Shown here: positions 1-9,211 of the stretch, piece by piece
Position numbering within the stretch: the first letter of the stretch is position 1
How the letters are laid out: each line of letters opens with the position of its first letter
Translations under genes and position numbers: made by a program
The notes under the pieces: generated by a model
The model's database searches: none
What the model was told of the DNA's origin: nothing
Seen by the model: the letters and a program-made list of their open reading frames with translations, nothing else
Assembly: GCF_024436435.1 (NCBI RefSeq)
Contig: NZ_JAFMZP010000006.1
Span: 124,001-188,000, forward strand
Direction: 5' to 3'
Length of the DNA stretch: 64,000 nt
Source of the DNA: Desertivirga xinjiangensis
GTDB lineage: Bacteria > Bacteroidota > Bacteroidia > Sphingobacteriales > Sphingobacteriaceae

Positions 1-535
1 TAGAGTTTCTGGGCATAAAATTGCTTTCCTTTTGTTCTGCACCAACAGGATTAAGTGGTTCCAAAACTAAAGGAACCCCTCCATACAACCGTACCAAGTC
101 GAAGTATCGGAAAGCTCTAAAGAACCGAGCTTCACCTGATAATTTATTCTTTGTGTATTGAGGAAGGTCACCATTGTTCACATCTCTAATAAACTCGTTA
201 ATCTTCCTTATTTTCGCCCAGTTATTTGAAGTGCTTAATCCGGTTCCAAAATCGGCTACCGTAGCTTGATCTACTGTGCCCTCAAAAAACTTGGACTCAC
301 CATAGGATTCGTCCGAAAAAGCCCCTGATCCAGATATTGCACCTCCGGTATTGCCAAACCAGCCCGGCAAATTATCGTTATAAATATAGCTAAGGTTTAA
401 AAAAGCCAGTGTCGAGTCACTGTAAATCAATGAACCATCGATAGTGGATAAATTAGTCTTATCCATTACTTTTTCACAGCTACTCAAGCCTAAAAGCAGC
501 GCAGCACAGATGAATAAATTATTTGAAAGTTTCAT
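1..535 (-). CDS. SusD/RagB-family outer-membrane lipoprotein (3' part outside window)
   Basis: Open reading frame running off the left edge; about 178 residues are visible from the ATG at 535. The N-terminus is a lipoprotein signal peptide with lipobox LSSC (Cys20), followed by sequence typical of SusD (a region like SGEARFFRAFRYFDLVRLYGG, the helical TPR-like core). SusD-type proteins sit on the cell surface as the glycan-binding lid of the TonB-dependent SusC channel. The start lies 13 bases after the stop of the SusC gene at 549-3773, so the pair is co-transcribed. The C-terminal half is not visible, so no substrate can be inferred. Confidence 0.88.
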   Translation of the reverse strand, partial: MKLSNNLFICAALLLGLSSCEKVMDKTNLSTIDGSLIYSDSTLAFLNLSYIYNDNLPGWFGNTGGAISGSGAFSDESYGESKFFEGTVDQATVADFGTGLSTSNNWAKIRKINEFIRDVNNGDLPQYTKNKLSGEARFFRAFRYFDLVRLYGGVPLVLEPLNPVGAEQKESNFMPRNS

Positions 536-548
536 ATTCTGTAATTAG

Positions 549-3500
549 TTAAAACCCAACATTAAGACCTAAAGACCAAGATTTTAATGCCGGATATGCG
601 TTGTAAACTCCAGTACTATATCGGTAATCACTATAGGGGTTATTTATTATAAATGGATTAGTACCCACTAGATAAACCCGTGCACTGCTTAGACCCACAC
701 GGCTAACGACGGTCTTTGGCAGAGAATAAGAAACGTTTATATTAGAAATATTGAACGTCGTTGAACTTCTAAACCAAAAGGAAGAGACTCTATCGTAAGT
801 ATCCGTATAGTACGGGTTAGGGTACTTTGCGTCAGTGTTTTCAGGAGTCCAATGATCTGCCCAAAATGCTGGACGATTTAATGTGTTTTTTGCAATCTTT
901 CTTGCGTCTCCTTCCACTACGTCCTGTCCACCCCAAGATGCGCCCGAAGTTACTGATAGGCTCAATGATTTAAAGGCTACATTGAAATTAAACCCTAGAC
1001 CATAGTGATTATTTGCCTTCTTAGTCAAGAATTCCACGTCGTCCTCCGTGATAACACCGTCGGGATCTGTGGGGTTGCCATTTAATCTCGGGCCAGAAAT
1101 ATCCTCGTAATACAACATCCCAGGCTCTGGGTCTTTACCAAAAAGCTTATAGCCAGGATGCTGCGCCAAGTAATTCGTTACATCTTCTTCGGTTCTAAAC
1201 ATCCCTACGTATCTGTACCCCCAGATGCCCATATCTGTCGACCGGCCATTAGGATCCTGTATTGAACCGACTAAGCCTTGACTTACATCAACCTTTACGT
1301 TTTTGTTATCATTCCAACTAAAGAAAGTGTTGATTCCATATTTCCAATCGGTATTGATATTGTCTCTCCACCCAAGGGAAATTTCAGTACCAAACATTTT
1401 CATCTCCCCATAATTTTCAGATGGTAATTGCTGACCAACTAGAGCCGAAACGGAGGAAGTTAATTGAGTCAACATATTGTAGTTACGATCATGGTAGCCG
1501 TCCACAGTAAGTGATAATCGATCTTTTAAGAATCTAGCTTCCAACCCTAATCCCAATTTCGTTGCATCATCCCAAACCACTTCCCGATTCGTAATTCCAT
1601 CCTGAATTATGGTAAGAGTTCTGTCTGCGTCTCCACCAAACACCGCTCCTTTGCCTGTTTCTTTCTTGTATTTATCATACCATTGGAACGGCCGTGTACG
1701 ATCTGCTCCAACAAAACCTGCAGAACCTCTGATCTTCAGAAAGTTCATAAATCTGACATTGTTTTTAAAGAAATTTTCTTCACTGACTACCCAACCAAAT
1801 GAGAACGATGGAAAGTAGCCCCAACGATTTTCAGGAGCAAAACCAGAAGACGCATCTGCTCTCAACGTAAACTCTGCCAGATATTTATCAGCATAGTTAT
1901 AATTTAGACGGCCGATATAAGATAGATAGCCAGATTCTGATTCAGACTCGCTTTGCAACACGGAAACGCCAGTAGCATAATTCATATTGTCTGATCCTCC
2001 TTGCATTGGATCTTCTATATATGTTGCCACTCCATCGGTATAACTCTCTCTTTGTTCCACCATCGCAAGAGCTGAAATCGTATGCTTGCCAAAGGTACGA
2101 TCGTAGTTTAAAGATCCATTTATTTGATAGTTTTCGGCGTAAGTAGGATTAAAGCGGACTTGGTTACCATTTTTTAGAATGACCGAGTTCAATACATCTC
2201 CACCGTAAATATGCTTATTTGTGCCTAGCATTGAGAAACGATAAACCGGATAAGATGTTCCATATTGTTTCCCAAAAGAGTTATCCTCGCGTTTGTTATA
2301 AACAGCCCTTGCTTTTAAACCTTTTATAAAAGGGACCTCGTAATCTAAGTTGAGATTTACATTTAACCCTGAGTTTCTAGTTTTTGTGTAGTTATCTGAA
2401 TTTTGAATTTCAAAAAAATGGAAATTCTCGGTGGTAGAATTGGTCGCTGTTCCCAATAAAACCGGCAGACCATTTATATAAGGAGGATTAAACTGCGGTG
2501 TCTGCAGTAAAGCTAACACGTCTTTCTCTACACTTTCTCCACCTTGTTTTAGCCAATACATTTTTTTATTGTACAAATCTCCGCTGACTTGTAATCCAAG
2601 TTTTAGCCCTTTCGTTACTTTTATGTCGGTGCTTGCACGATAAGTCCAACGACTGGCATCTATATTTTCTAAGTTAGCATCCTGGGCATTATATGTTATA
2701 CTCCCAAAGTATGTAGCCCTATCACTTCCTCCACTTGCGCTTAATGTATGGCGGGAGACCATTGATGATTTCCAGGCCATATCCAGCCAGTTATAATTAT
2801 GAGCCTTAAAATACTCTAGTTCATCGGGAGTGTATATGTCACCACTAGTACCCTGGCCGCGTGCAATATTGTAATCATTCAGATAAGTAGCCAATTCATA
2901 ACCGTTCATCATCTTGGGCAACATAAGCGCATCTGAAGTACCAACAGATCCACTGTAACTAATTTGTGGAGGACCAACTTTTCCTCTCTTTGTACGCACC
3001 AATACAGCTCCGTTATTACCGCTAACTCCATAGATAGCCGCAGCAGCATCTTTCAACACTGAAATACTTTCAATCTCAGTAACATCCAAAAGATTAAATT
3101 GATCAGAAGTTTTTACCACATCGTCTATTATATAGATAGGTTCTGTAGTTCCTCCGTCTTTAGATAATAAGGATGGATTCCTGATAGTGATCCTGGCATT
3201 TTCTCCAGGTCTAGCCTGGCCGCCTGCTACAGAGACACCTGCCACTTGCCCACGCAAAGCTGCAGCCAAACTTCCTACTGGAAGATCCTGAATAGCCTCC
3301 ATCTTTATATTTTCAACCGCATGAGTTAGTGAAGCTTTTTTCTGAGTTCCATATCCAACAACCACCACTTCATTAAGTTCAGAAGCACTCTCCTGTAGAG
3401 TAATGTTGAAGCTAGTTGCACCTTTAGCGGCTACCTCTCTAGTTGTAAACCCTAAAAAACTAAATACCAACGTCTCATTACCAGTCGGCAAATTCAACCT

Positions 3501-3773
3501 AAATACACCATTCACATCAGTACTGGTGCCTGTTGTTGTACCTTTAATTTTAACGCTAACTCCAGGTAAAGGCTCTCCTTTACTATCTTTTACCGTGCCG
3601 GTTACGTTAATCCGAGCGGCTTCTTTAATATTTATATTTTTTACAGTCGCTAAGGATGTTTCCCGATTGGCAGCATAAGACGTTGCTGATAACATTAACG
3701 CGGCCAATAAAGGAGTGCAGGCCATCCTTGAACCTTTACTCAAATAATGCTGCGTGTGTAAAAATAAGTTCAT
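549..3773 (-). CDS. SusC/RagA-family TonB-linked outer-membrane protein
   Basis: About 1,074 residues. After a signal sequence ending near the SYAA residues comes a carboxypeptidase-D regulatory-like (beta-sandwich) domain containing VTGTVKDSKGEPLPGV, then the segment ELNEVVVVGYGTQ that precedes the plug in SusC proteins, a plug domain, and a long barrel ending in an aromatic residue (VGF). Length is normal for SusC. The frame extends to an ATG at 3803, but the start at 3773 gives a more plausible leader. Role: energised import of glycan fragments with the partner SusD at 1-535. The DUF3826/isomerase genes lie upstream on the same strand, 300 bases away. Confidence 0.93.
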   Translation of the reverse strand: MNLFLHTQHYLSKGSRMACTPLLAALMLSATSYAANRETSLATVKNINIKEAARINVTGTVKDSKGEPLPGVSVKIKGTTTGTSTDVNGVFRLNLPTGNETLVFSFLGFTTREVAAKGATSFNITLQESASELNEVVVVGYGTQKKASLTHAVENIKMEAIQDLPVGSLAAALRGQVAGVSVAGGQARPGENARITIRNPSLLSKDGGTTEPIYIIDDVVKTSDQFNLLDVTEIESISVLKDAAAAIYGVSGNNGAVLVRTKRGKVGPPQISYSGSVGTSDALMLPKMMNGYELATYLNDYNIARGQGTSGDIYTPDELEYFKAHNYNWLDMAWKSSMVSRHTLSASGGSDRATYFGSITYNAQDANLENIDASRWTYRASTDIKVTKGLKLGLQVSGDLYNKKMYWLKQGGESVEKDVLALLQTPQFNPPYINGLPVLLGTATNSTTENFHFFEIQNSDNYTKTRNSGLNVNLNLDYEVPFIKGLKARAVYNKREDNSFGKQYGTSYPVYRFSMLGTNKHIYGGDVLNSVILKNGNQVRFNPTYAENYQINGSLNYDRTFGKHTISALAMVEQRESYTDGVATYIEDPMQGGSDNMNYATGVSVLQSESESESGYLSYIGRLNYNYADKYLAEFTLRADASSGFAPENRWGYFPSFSFGWVVSEENFFKNNVRFMNFLKIRGSAGFVGADRTRPFQWYDKYKKETGKGAVFGGDADRTLTIIQDGITNREVVWDDATKLGLGLEARFLKDRLSLTVDGYHDRNYNMLTQLTSSVSALVGQQLPSENYGEMKMFGTEISLGWRDNINTDWKYGINTFFSWNDNKNVKVDVSQGLVGSIQDPNGRSTDMGIWGYRYVGMFRTEEDVTNYLAQHPGYKLFGKDPEPGMLYYEDISGPRLNGNPTDPDGVITEDDVEFLTKKANNHYGLGFNFNVAFKSLSLSVTSGASWGGQDVVEGDARKIAKNTLNRPAFWADHWTPENTDAKYPNPYYTDTYDRVSSFWFRSSTTFNISNINVSYSLPKTVVSRVGLSSARVYLVGTNPFIINNPYSDYRYSTGVYNAYPALKSWSLGLNVGF

Positions 3774-3803
3774 AATTTTTCGGTTCGTTAAAAATAAAGA
3801 CAA

Positions 3804-4107
3804 AAAAAGACCCTAACTCATAATTATGAGTTCTCAATGGGCATTAAAAATTAATTACTTGTTGATTACGCTTAACTGGTTTCTATTAGCATATTTCTTG
3901 AATTCTTCATACTGATTTGGTTTTTAAATTGGCTACATTCATCTAATTAAATAAACCTAAAAGATGTTATGCTAATAAGTACATAAGAGTTCTTAGTACG
4001 GTTTATTCGTATATCAAATTTATATTTATATGTAAATAAATTCCTATAGCATTTTCTCAAGAATTTGTACGATGTTACCATCGCCAAAGTTACTGGCTTT
4101 CTTATTT
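3804..4107. other. Intergenic region between DUF3826 and SusC genes, AT-rich
   Basis: No coding potential seen. It holds a small perfect hairpin (CGATG-TTAC-CATCG, 4070-4083) and, on the minus strand, TAAATTTG (4015-4022), which matches the Bacteroidota -7 consensus TAnnTTTG, though no good -33 TTG is at the expected distance. A promoter for the SusC/SusD pair probably lies here. Confidence 0.4.
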
Positions 4108-4770
4108 TTATTTCGCCGCCTTAATCCTTGCCTGCCATTCTTTACTAGCTTTATTCATATCAATACCCGCCGCTGATAAATAATTGTTAATTCTGCCCTT
4201 ATATTTTCCAAACCAGGCATGCTTCTTTTCAGAGGATTCTGCATCCATCGCATGTTCACGTGCTTCGGTAAGATATTCTAATATTTGCTTCTTTTGTTCT
4301 GTTGTCAACGAAGGCAGCATTTCCTGGTATCCCTTGTAGGTTATCGGTAACACGCCATAGGTCATACCGTCTTTCACCTGTTCAACCTGTTGCTGGTTCA
4401 AATGTTTTGACAGTTTAGAAATGTACTGCTTGTGCAGCTTAGCTAACTTCTTATCAGCATCTTCCTGAAGTCCTTTAACTTCCTGCTCCGCTTTTTCTTT
4501 ATTGTCCTTATTGGCTTCCTTTACTTGTTTAACAGCTGCGTTACGGGCGTCATGTATCGTGTTAAGGTCGATGTACTGCTGAGCTATGATATCACGTACT
4601 TTAATTGCTTTGCTGCTATCAGCAAGGCCTAATGGAGTTATGATTTTTGCAGCACGTCCGGTTACAACTTGCCTGTACTCTGCTGCTTTATCTTGGGCAA
4701 AAACAGTACTCACCGATACTATTCCTACTGCTAACAAACAAACTACTGTTTTTAATACTGATTTGAACAT
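4108..4770 (-). CDS. Secreted DUF3826-type protein
   Basis: 220 residues with a Sec signal peptide (MFKSVLKTVVCLLAVGIVSVS, cleavage around VFAQ). The remainder is Lys/Glu-rich and mainly helical, and resembles DUF3826 proteins found in carbohydrate loci of Bacteroidota; this assignment comes from recall of the family pattern, not a search. No enzymatic motif is visible. It starts 26 bases after the stop of the fucose-isomerase-like gene and is probably in its operon. The function is unknown; a periplasmic accessory role in sugar use is inferred from context only. Confidence 0.7.
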   Translation of the reverse strand: MFKSVLKTVVCLLAVGIVSVSTVFAQDKAAEYRQVVTGRAAKIITPLGLADSSKAIKVRDIIAQQYIDLNTIHDARNAAVKQVKEANKDNKEKAEQEVKGLQEDADKKLAKLHKQYISKLSKHLNQQQVEQVKDGMTYGVLPITYKGYQEMLPSLTTEQKKQILEYLTEAREHAMDAESSEKKHAWFGKYKGRINNYLSAAGIDMNKASKEWQARIKAAK

Positions 4771-4795
4771 ATGTTTAATTGATTATTTACTACAA

Positions 4796-6412
4796 CTATA
4801 ATTCTATATCTCCGCAGAAATGGACCTGAAGTCCAAGCTCGGTCAGTGCCGCAGCTTTGATTCTGCAAGCCTGATGAGCCGATGCCTCATCCGGAGTATA
4901 AACTACATGAATATGATTTGCTTTATGCCTTGCCATCAACTGATCCCTCTTCACCCCTTTCAACACTGCATGCATAATTGGCCATTGAGGTGTAGTAAGG
5001 TTCCAGCGGCGTTTTGTTTCGTCTTCTGGTAACCTGACAACCTCTCCTACGCCAAGGTCGCATTGGAGAATATTATTCATAACGTAAATTCTGCTCCAAA
5101 CAATATATCCCGGTTTACTTATTCCTTTAAGTGTTCCGCCACCCAAGCGAAAATACATGGGAGGCTGTCTGTCGCTGGAAGCTCCCTGGTATCCATCTAT
5201 AAAATGCGCAGGCGGAGCAGCGCCGGAAATAAGGAATAACCATACAAAATCATCTATACCTTCTCCTTTGTAATCCTCACCCCATCGAATGTCATGCAGC
5301 GTGTTTTCACCTGGCATTCCCAGCTCTTTCCATAAGTGGTAAGTAAGCAACGCATCCAGTCCGGCACATTCATCAACCTCATTAAAATGTGGCAATGCTT
5401 CACCGGCGAAAACTTCTGTACCTGACGGAGTATAAACCGGAGGACGGTCCTGATTGTTTAGCAAACCTTCTACCAGGTCGCTGGCAACCGTCAAATCCTT
5501 TAATCCCTGCTGATATTGGATACCTATGGTTGAACAGCCAAACTCATCTGCAATACGTGCAGCGGCTATATACATTTTACATTGCTCCAGAGTTTGCTCG
5601 CGTGTTAATTCTGTCTCGGGGTCAGTCCCCCAGTTAAATTGCATCCCTTTGTGAAGAAGCCAATCAAGCACTTTACCTGATTCGTTATCATTCACTGTTT
5701 TCATAGATGCATATAGGGCCGATTGGCTTAGTCTTTCTTTAAACACTCCGGTTTTATGAAGTAACTCATCCGGAATGATAGCATTGTACATTCCCATACA
5801 CCCCTCATCGAAAACTCCCATGATGGCTTTGTTTTCTTTTAAACGTTTGCCAAAATCCCTGCCCCTTTGCTCATCCTCAAAGCGAACTTTTGCAAGATCA
5901 AAACTTTTTACGTGGCTCTGATCATGTTGTACACGACCTGTTGCTAACCATTCTTTCAGACCCTGGATAAAGAAATCGTCATCGAAATTCTCACTCCATA
6001 GGGTACTGTAATTTACATTCGCTTTGGTTAAACAACCATTTAAGTTCAGCATTCCTACCAGGCCCGGCCATTGACCGCTCCAGTTTGCCACCGTTAGTAT
6101 TGGCCCCTCATGCGTAGTTAGTCCGGCTAAAACGTGGTGAGAGTACTGCCACACACTTTCGGCTACTATCAAAGGCTGTGTTTTATCAATATTTCTAAAC
6201 ACTTCCATTCCCATTTTTTGCGAATCGATAAATCCGTGTTTTTTCTCCTCATCATATGGATGTGCCCGTTTCACAGTCCATCCCTGGCTTTCAACTGCAG
6301 AGATAAGTATACTTTCCATATCAGCCTGCGCTGCCCAGCAGTTTTGATTTGCTGAAAGCCGTAGATCACCACTTGCTACGAGTAGAACTTCTTTTGGGTT
6401 AGTCTCTTTCAT
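4796..6412 (-). CDS. L-fucose/L-arabinose isomerase-family protein
   Basis: About 538 residues from the Met at 6412; the frame also allows an ATG at 6454. The protein begins [20 protein letters not shown] and contains the multi-domain layout of the fucose-isomerase-like fold: an N-terminal Rossmann-like half (to about residue 340) and a C-terminal half with [15 protein letters not shown] and RLGGGTLKG. Family members interconvert aldoses and ketoses with a divalent metal; the exact sugar cannot be read from sequence, and many members are uncharacterised. No signal peptide, so it is cytoplasmic. It is divergent from an AraC regulator and near an aldolase-family gene and a symporter, suggesting one catabolic module for a deoxysugar or pentose. 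Confidence 0.8.
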   Translation of the reverse strand: MKETNPKEVLLVASGDLRLSANQNCWAAQADMESILISAVESQGWTVKRAHPYDEEKKHGFIDSQKMGMEVFRNIDKTQPLIVAESVWQYSHHVLAGLTTHEGPILTVANWSGQWPGLVGMLNLNGCLTKANVNYSTLWSENFDDDFFIQGLKEWLATGRVQHDQSHVKSFDLAKVRFEDEQRGRDFGKRLKENKAIMGVFDEGCMGMYNAIIPDELLHKTGVFKERLSQSALYASMKTVNDNESGKVLDWLLHKGMQFNWGTDPETELTREQTLEQCKMYIAAARIADEFGCSTIGIQYQQGLKDLTVASDLVEGLLNNQDRPPVYTPSGTEVFAGEALPHFNEVDECAGLDALLTYHLWKELGMPGENTLHDIRWGEDYKGEGIDDFVWLFLISGAAPPAHFIDGYQGASSDRQPPMYFRLGGGTLKGISKPGYIVWSRIYVMNNILQCDLGVGEVVRLPEDETKRRWNLTTPQWPIMHAVLKGVKRDQLMARHKANHIHVVYTPDEASAHQACRIKAAALTELGLQVHFCGDIEL

Positions 6413-6609
6413 ATAAGATAATTTTAGCTCCTTTAATTCGTGGCTGCACATCATCCGCTTGCCAATTGCATTAAAAGGAAATTGATAAGTCTATAATTTC
6501 AGTGTTACGAATAATCGGCCACACAAATTTGAAGAATCAGTTAGGGCAAACTTTCCTGCTTCTTATCAACTTAGTGTAGGATGTTATCATTGGATTTGTG
6601 ATATTTGTC

Positions 6610-6617
6610 TATCTTTG
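6610..6617 (+). promoter_or_regulatory. Possible -7 promoter element for the AraC gene
   Basis: TATCTTTG matches the Bacteroidota -7 consensus TAnnTTTG, 93 bases before the AraC ATG. The only TTG nearby upstream (6590-6592) is 17 bases away rather than about 20, so the call is tentative. The 6413-6710 gap is a divergent regulatory region for the isomerase and AraC genes. Confidence 0.35.
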
Positions 6618-6710
6618 ATCAAACTAATCATGTTCAAGTAACAAACTTATCAGATTACAATAAACGATTCCCTTTAGGAGTTATCAGTAAACTATTATTA
6701 AAGTATTAGT

Positions 6711-7601
6711 ATGAAACCTCTTTTTCACAAAGTTCCTGTAAAACCCGAAAGCTCATTTAGTATTCGCCACGACAGGAAACCGAATTTTGTGGGTATCTGG
6801 CATTATCATCCGGAGCTGGAATTACACTATGTAATTAAAGGCGAAGGTGTGCGCTTTATTGGAAATAATATTGGAAATTTCTCTCCTGGTGATCTGGTTC
6901 TGTTAGGTGAAAACCTTCCTCATACCTGGAGATGTACGGAAGAATACTTCCAAAACAGCCCCGATCATGAGATCGAGGTGATTGTAATACATTTTTTACC
7001 TGACTGCCTCGGAAAGTTCCTTTTAAATCTTCCGGAAGCCTATCTGTTACCGAAGCTGTTTGAGAAAGCTAAAAGTGGAATGGTTATAGGCGGCAAAACC
7101 AAAACCAGGCTGGCTGAGCTTATGCGTGAAGCTCTTAGCGCAACTAACCTTGACAAGGTGATCGTTTTGCTGAAGATCCTTAAAACCCTTGCAGAAACTA
7201 CCGAGTTTAAAACCATCGTATCCGGTCAAAGTACGTTCTATCAGTCTAATGAAACCGATACCTTGCGATTGAATAAAGTTTGTAATTACACCTTAACTAA
7301 TTACAAAAAAGATATCACCCTGGAGGAGATCTCTTCCATCAGTAACCTGAGTGTGACCTCCTTTTGCAGGTACTTCAAGCTGATGACCAAGAAAACCTAT
7401 TATGATTTTCTGATTGAAATACGGATCAGTCATGCATGCAGAGCCCTCGTTGAGGACAAGTTACCCACCGAGGTGATTTGCTTTGACTGCGGTTTTAATA
7501 ATGTTTCAAACTTTTACCGCCACTTCAAAAAAGTGACGGGTATTACGCCTCTTGAGTATAAGAGAAAGTATCTGAATAAAGTGAAGCAGAATGTTGCCTA
7601 G
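6711..7601 (+). CDS. AraC-family transcriptional regulator
   Basis: 296 residues. The N-terminal cupin-like sensing domain (about 15-170) includes HYHPELELHYVIKGEG and PGDLVLLGENLPHTW, typical of sugar-responsive AraC proteins. The C-terminal tandem helix-turn-helix (about 190-290) includes LEEISSISNLSVTSFCRYFK and CGFNNVSNFYRHFKKVTGITP. It is divergent from the isomerase/DUF3826 operon and convergent with the aldolase/symporter genes, so it probably controls one or both in response to the sugar. A rho-independent terminator overlaps its stop codon. Confidence 0.93.
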   Translation: MKPLFHKVPVKPESSFSIRHDRKPNFVGIWHYHPELELHYVIKGEGVRFIGNNIGNFSPGDLVLLGENLPHTWRCTEEYFQNSPDHEIEVIVIHFLPDCLGKFLLNLPEAYLLPKLFEKAKSGMVIGGKTKTRLAELMREALSATNLDKVIVLLKILKTLAETTEFKTIVSGQSTFYQSNETDTLRLNKVCNYTLTNYKKDITLEEISSISNLSVTSFCRYFKLMTKKTYYDFLIEIRISHACRALVEDKLPTEVICFDCGFNNVSNFYRHFKKVTGITPLEYKRKYLNKVKQNVA

Positions 7602-7617
7602 AAGCTCTGCTTTTTTT
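7584..7617 (+). terminator. Rho-independent terminator of the AraC gene
   Basis: Inverted repeat AAGCAGA (7584-7590) / TCTGCTT (7606-7612) followed by a run of seven T. The stem straddles the TAG stop codon at 7599-7601. Confidence 0.65.
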
Positions 7618-8050
7618 GAAAACCAATAATCTAAGCTGCCCACATTTCCAGGCTCTTCGAGATATTTATCCCGAAGCCCTATCGTAGGTTCTCCGAACCG
7701 CACATAAGTAGGGCCTTCTCCTACTCGGCTCCCAAACGGCGCCCACAATCCTGGCGAAGGTCGCTTGGAGATAAGACTGTGTCTAGGAGATGTCTAGGAC
7801 GGAATGCTAAACAATCACTAATTAGCAGCTGTCCTAAAGTTTTAAAGTGCCAACCGATGAAAGCGAGTCTCCGACTCCTTAGGCGTTTAGTAAAGCGCTT
7901 TAACGGAGTCGGAGACTCCTTTTTATTTATGAATCCGTAGAGACCCCTGCGGGAACTCGACGGACAGATTGGGGATTCTGCGGAAGGATGAGAGGTTTCG
8001 CGTGCGCTAGCAACCAAGAGTTTTTCCAGCTTTGCTTAGTAACGGCTAAG
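7602..8050. other. Gene-free region with palindromic repeat
   Basis: 449 bases with no convincing gene; the open frames here are repeat-encoded. It contains the first copy of a dispersed palindromic repeat (7860-7995) and, at 7619-7639, a 21-base sequence that recurs almost unchanged at 9183-9204. Confidence 0.7.
7860..7995. repeat. Dispersed palindromic intergenic repeat, copy 1
   Basis: Perfect 14-bp inverted repeat GAGTCTCCGACTCC (7865-7878) / GGAGTCGGAGACTC (7905-7918), enclosing the 12-bp palindrome TAAAGCGCTTTA (7891-7902). It is followed by a conserved tail, GACTCC-T-rich-TGAATCCGTAGAG (7914-7942). The tail and hairpin arms recur at 12515-12660 and 25255-25630. No transposase is associated. 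Confidence 0.8.
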
Positions 8051-8869
8051 CTACGATTGAAGTTTCTGGCGGATTTCTTTTACGAATTCGACAGAAACAT
8101 TGGCTATCTCTGCGGCCTGGATGTCTGATAGTCCTAATTTTGAAATCAGGTTTTCGATGACTTCCGCTTTACCTTTTACTTCTCCTTTACGGTAAAGGAA
8201 GTCATTCTCTTCTTTAAAATATTTTGATATTGCTTTCATAACTTTTTCTAATTCATGCTCAAGGCTGCTGCGTAGCTGCACAAAAATACGTAATTGCTTA
8301 AAATACCGGCTTTCAGCGAAATCTCCACCGGCACTTGCTCTTACTTCGTCAACGATGGTCTTTACAACGCTGTATGGATCCTCATTACCAAAATTAACCA
8401 ATATAGATAACATTTTAACTTCAGGATTGTCTGAGTTTAGAAATTATTTGTAATTAGCATCCGAAAGACAAATCAGTTCATAACTGTACTTATGCTTTTC
8501 AGTATCTATTAGCACAGGCATGGAAGGCTTGACGTCCCTCAGAAAAATAACATACTGCTTCACGGGAAGGCGGTATTTCCGCATAATCATAATACTGTAA
8601 TCAGCCATTCTGTATACCATTCCATCATCATCCTCCAACTGAAATTCAACTTGTAGCATATAAGTTTTCCTACAGCTATCCGTTACGCGTTTTAGAGAGT
8701 CTGGCGTTCTTTCCTTAGTGTGCTGAATATCATCAGGGACCTCTTCGCTACTAACAATATCGAGGCCCAGGACGTCCCGGATGATCATTGGAAGGGTTAC
8801 TTCCAGATGTTCCTTTATTATTTTGTCATACTGGTTGGCCTGTCGCCGGCTGGTGGATTTTTGGGGCAT
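8051..8869 (-). pseudogene. Rpn-type PD-(D/E)XK nuclease/putative transposase, interrupted by an in-frame stop
   Basis: Two open frames (8444-8869, 141 residues; 8051-8413, 120 residues) lie in the same reading frame, separated by a single TAA at 8444-8446 and the ten readable codons FLNSDNPEVK. Joined, they give 272 codons with the layout of Rpn (recombination-promoting nuclease) family proteins: an N-terminal nuclease part with LQVEFQLEDDDGMVYRMADY and a C-terminal helical part with RKGEVKGKAEVIENLI. One nonsense mutation therefore appears to have split the gene. The second half has an ATG at 8413 and could still be translated alone, but without the nuclease core. A hairpin GGCTTG/CAAGCC (8870-8889) sits directly before the start. 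Confidence 0.8.
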
Positions 8870-9211
8870 GGCTTGTCAATCATCAAGCCAAGATAATAGC
8901 AAACATTTGTCAGGGGTATGATTAGTATCATTCATTCTCTTGATATGAAAGATACTCACCCAACCACCCTCTGTCCTTCTTTTAATCATCTCCTGATCAC
9001 GTTCAAGGATTTATATGAGACAGCAAGGAACTTGAGAGGCAGCTGATAGGGGATAGCCAATGAGGTCCCAAACCATCTCCAATCGACCCCCTAACGATCT
9101 CAATAGATTGTTAAAGCCTGTTCAGGAGATGGTATGAAGAAGACTAAAGCAAATCAGGTCACACACGCGTGCCCGATATGCCAAAACCAATAATTTAAAG
9201 CTGCTTAGTTT
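8870..9211. other. Gene-free region downstream of the aldolase gene
   Basis: 342 bases without a supportable gene. The right end (9183-9204) carries the near-copy of the 7619-7639 sequence; otherwise nothing recognisable. Confidence 0.6.

Noticed and set aside
4070-4083. Terminator after the DUF3826 gene
   Set aside because: Small 5-bp hairpin without a T-run on the minus strand.
7721-8017. 98-residue open frame downstream of the AraC gene
   Set aside because: Covers the palindromic repeat, composition not protein-like.
8444-8446. Readthrough or recoded TAA in the Rpn gene
   Set aside because: No supporting context; nonsense mutation is simpler.
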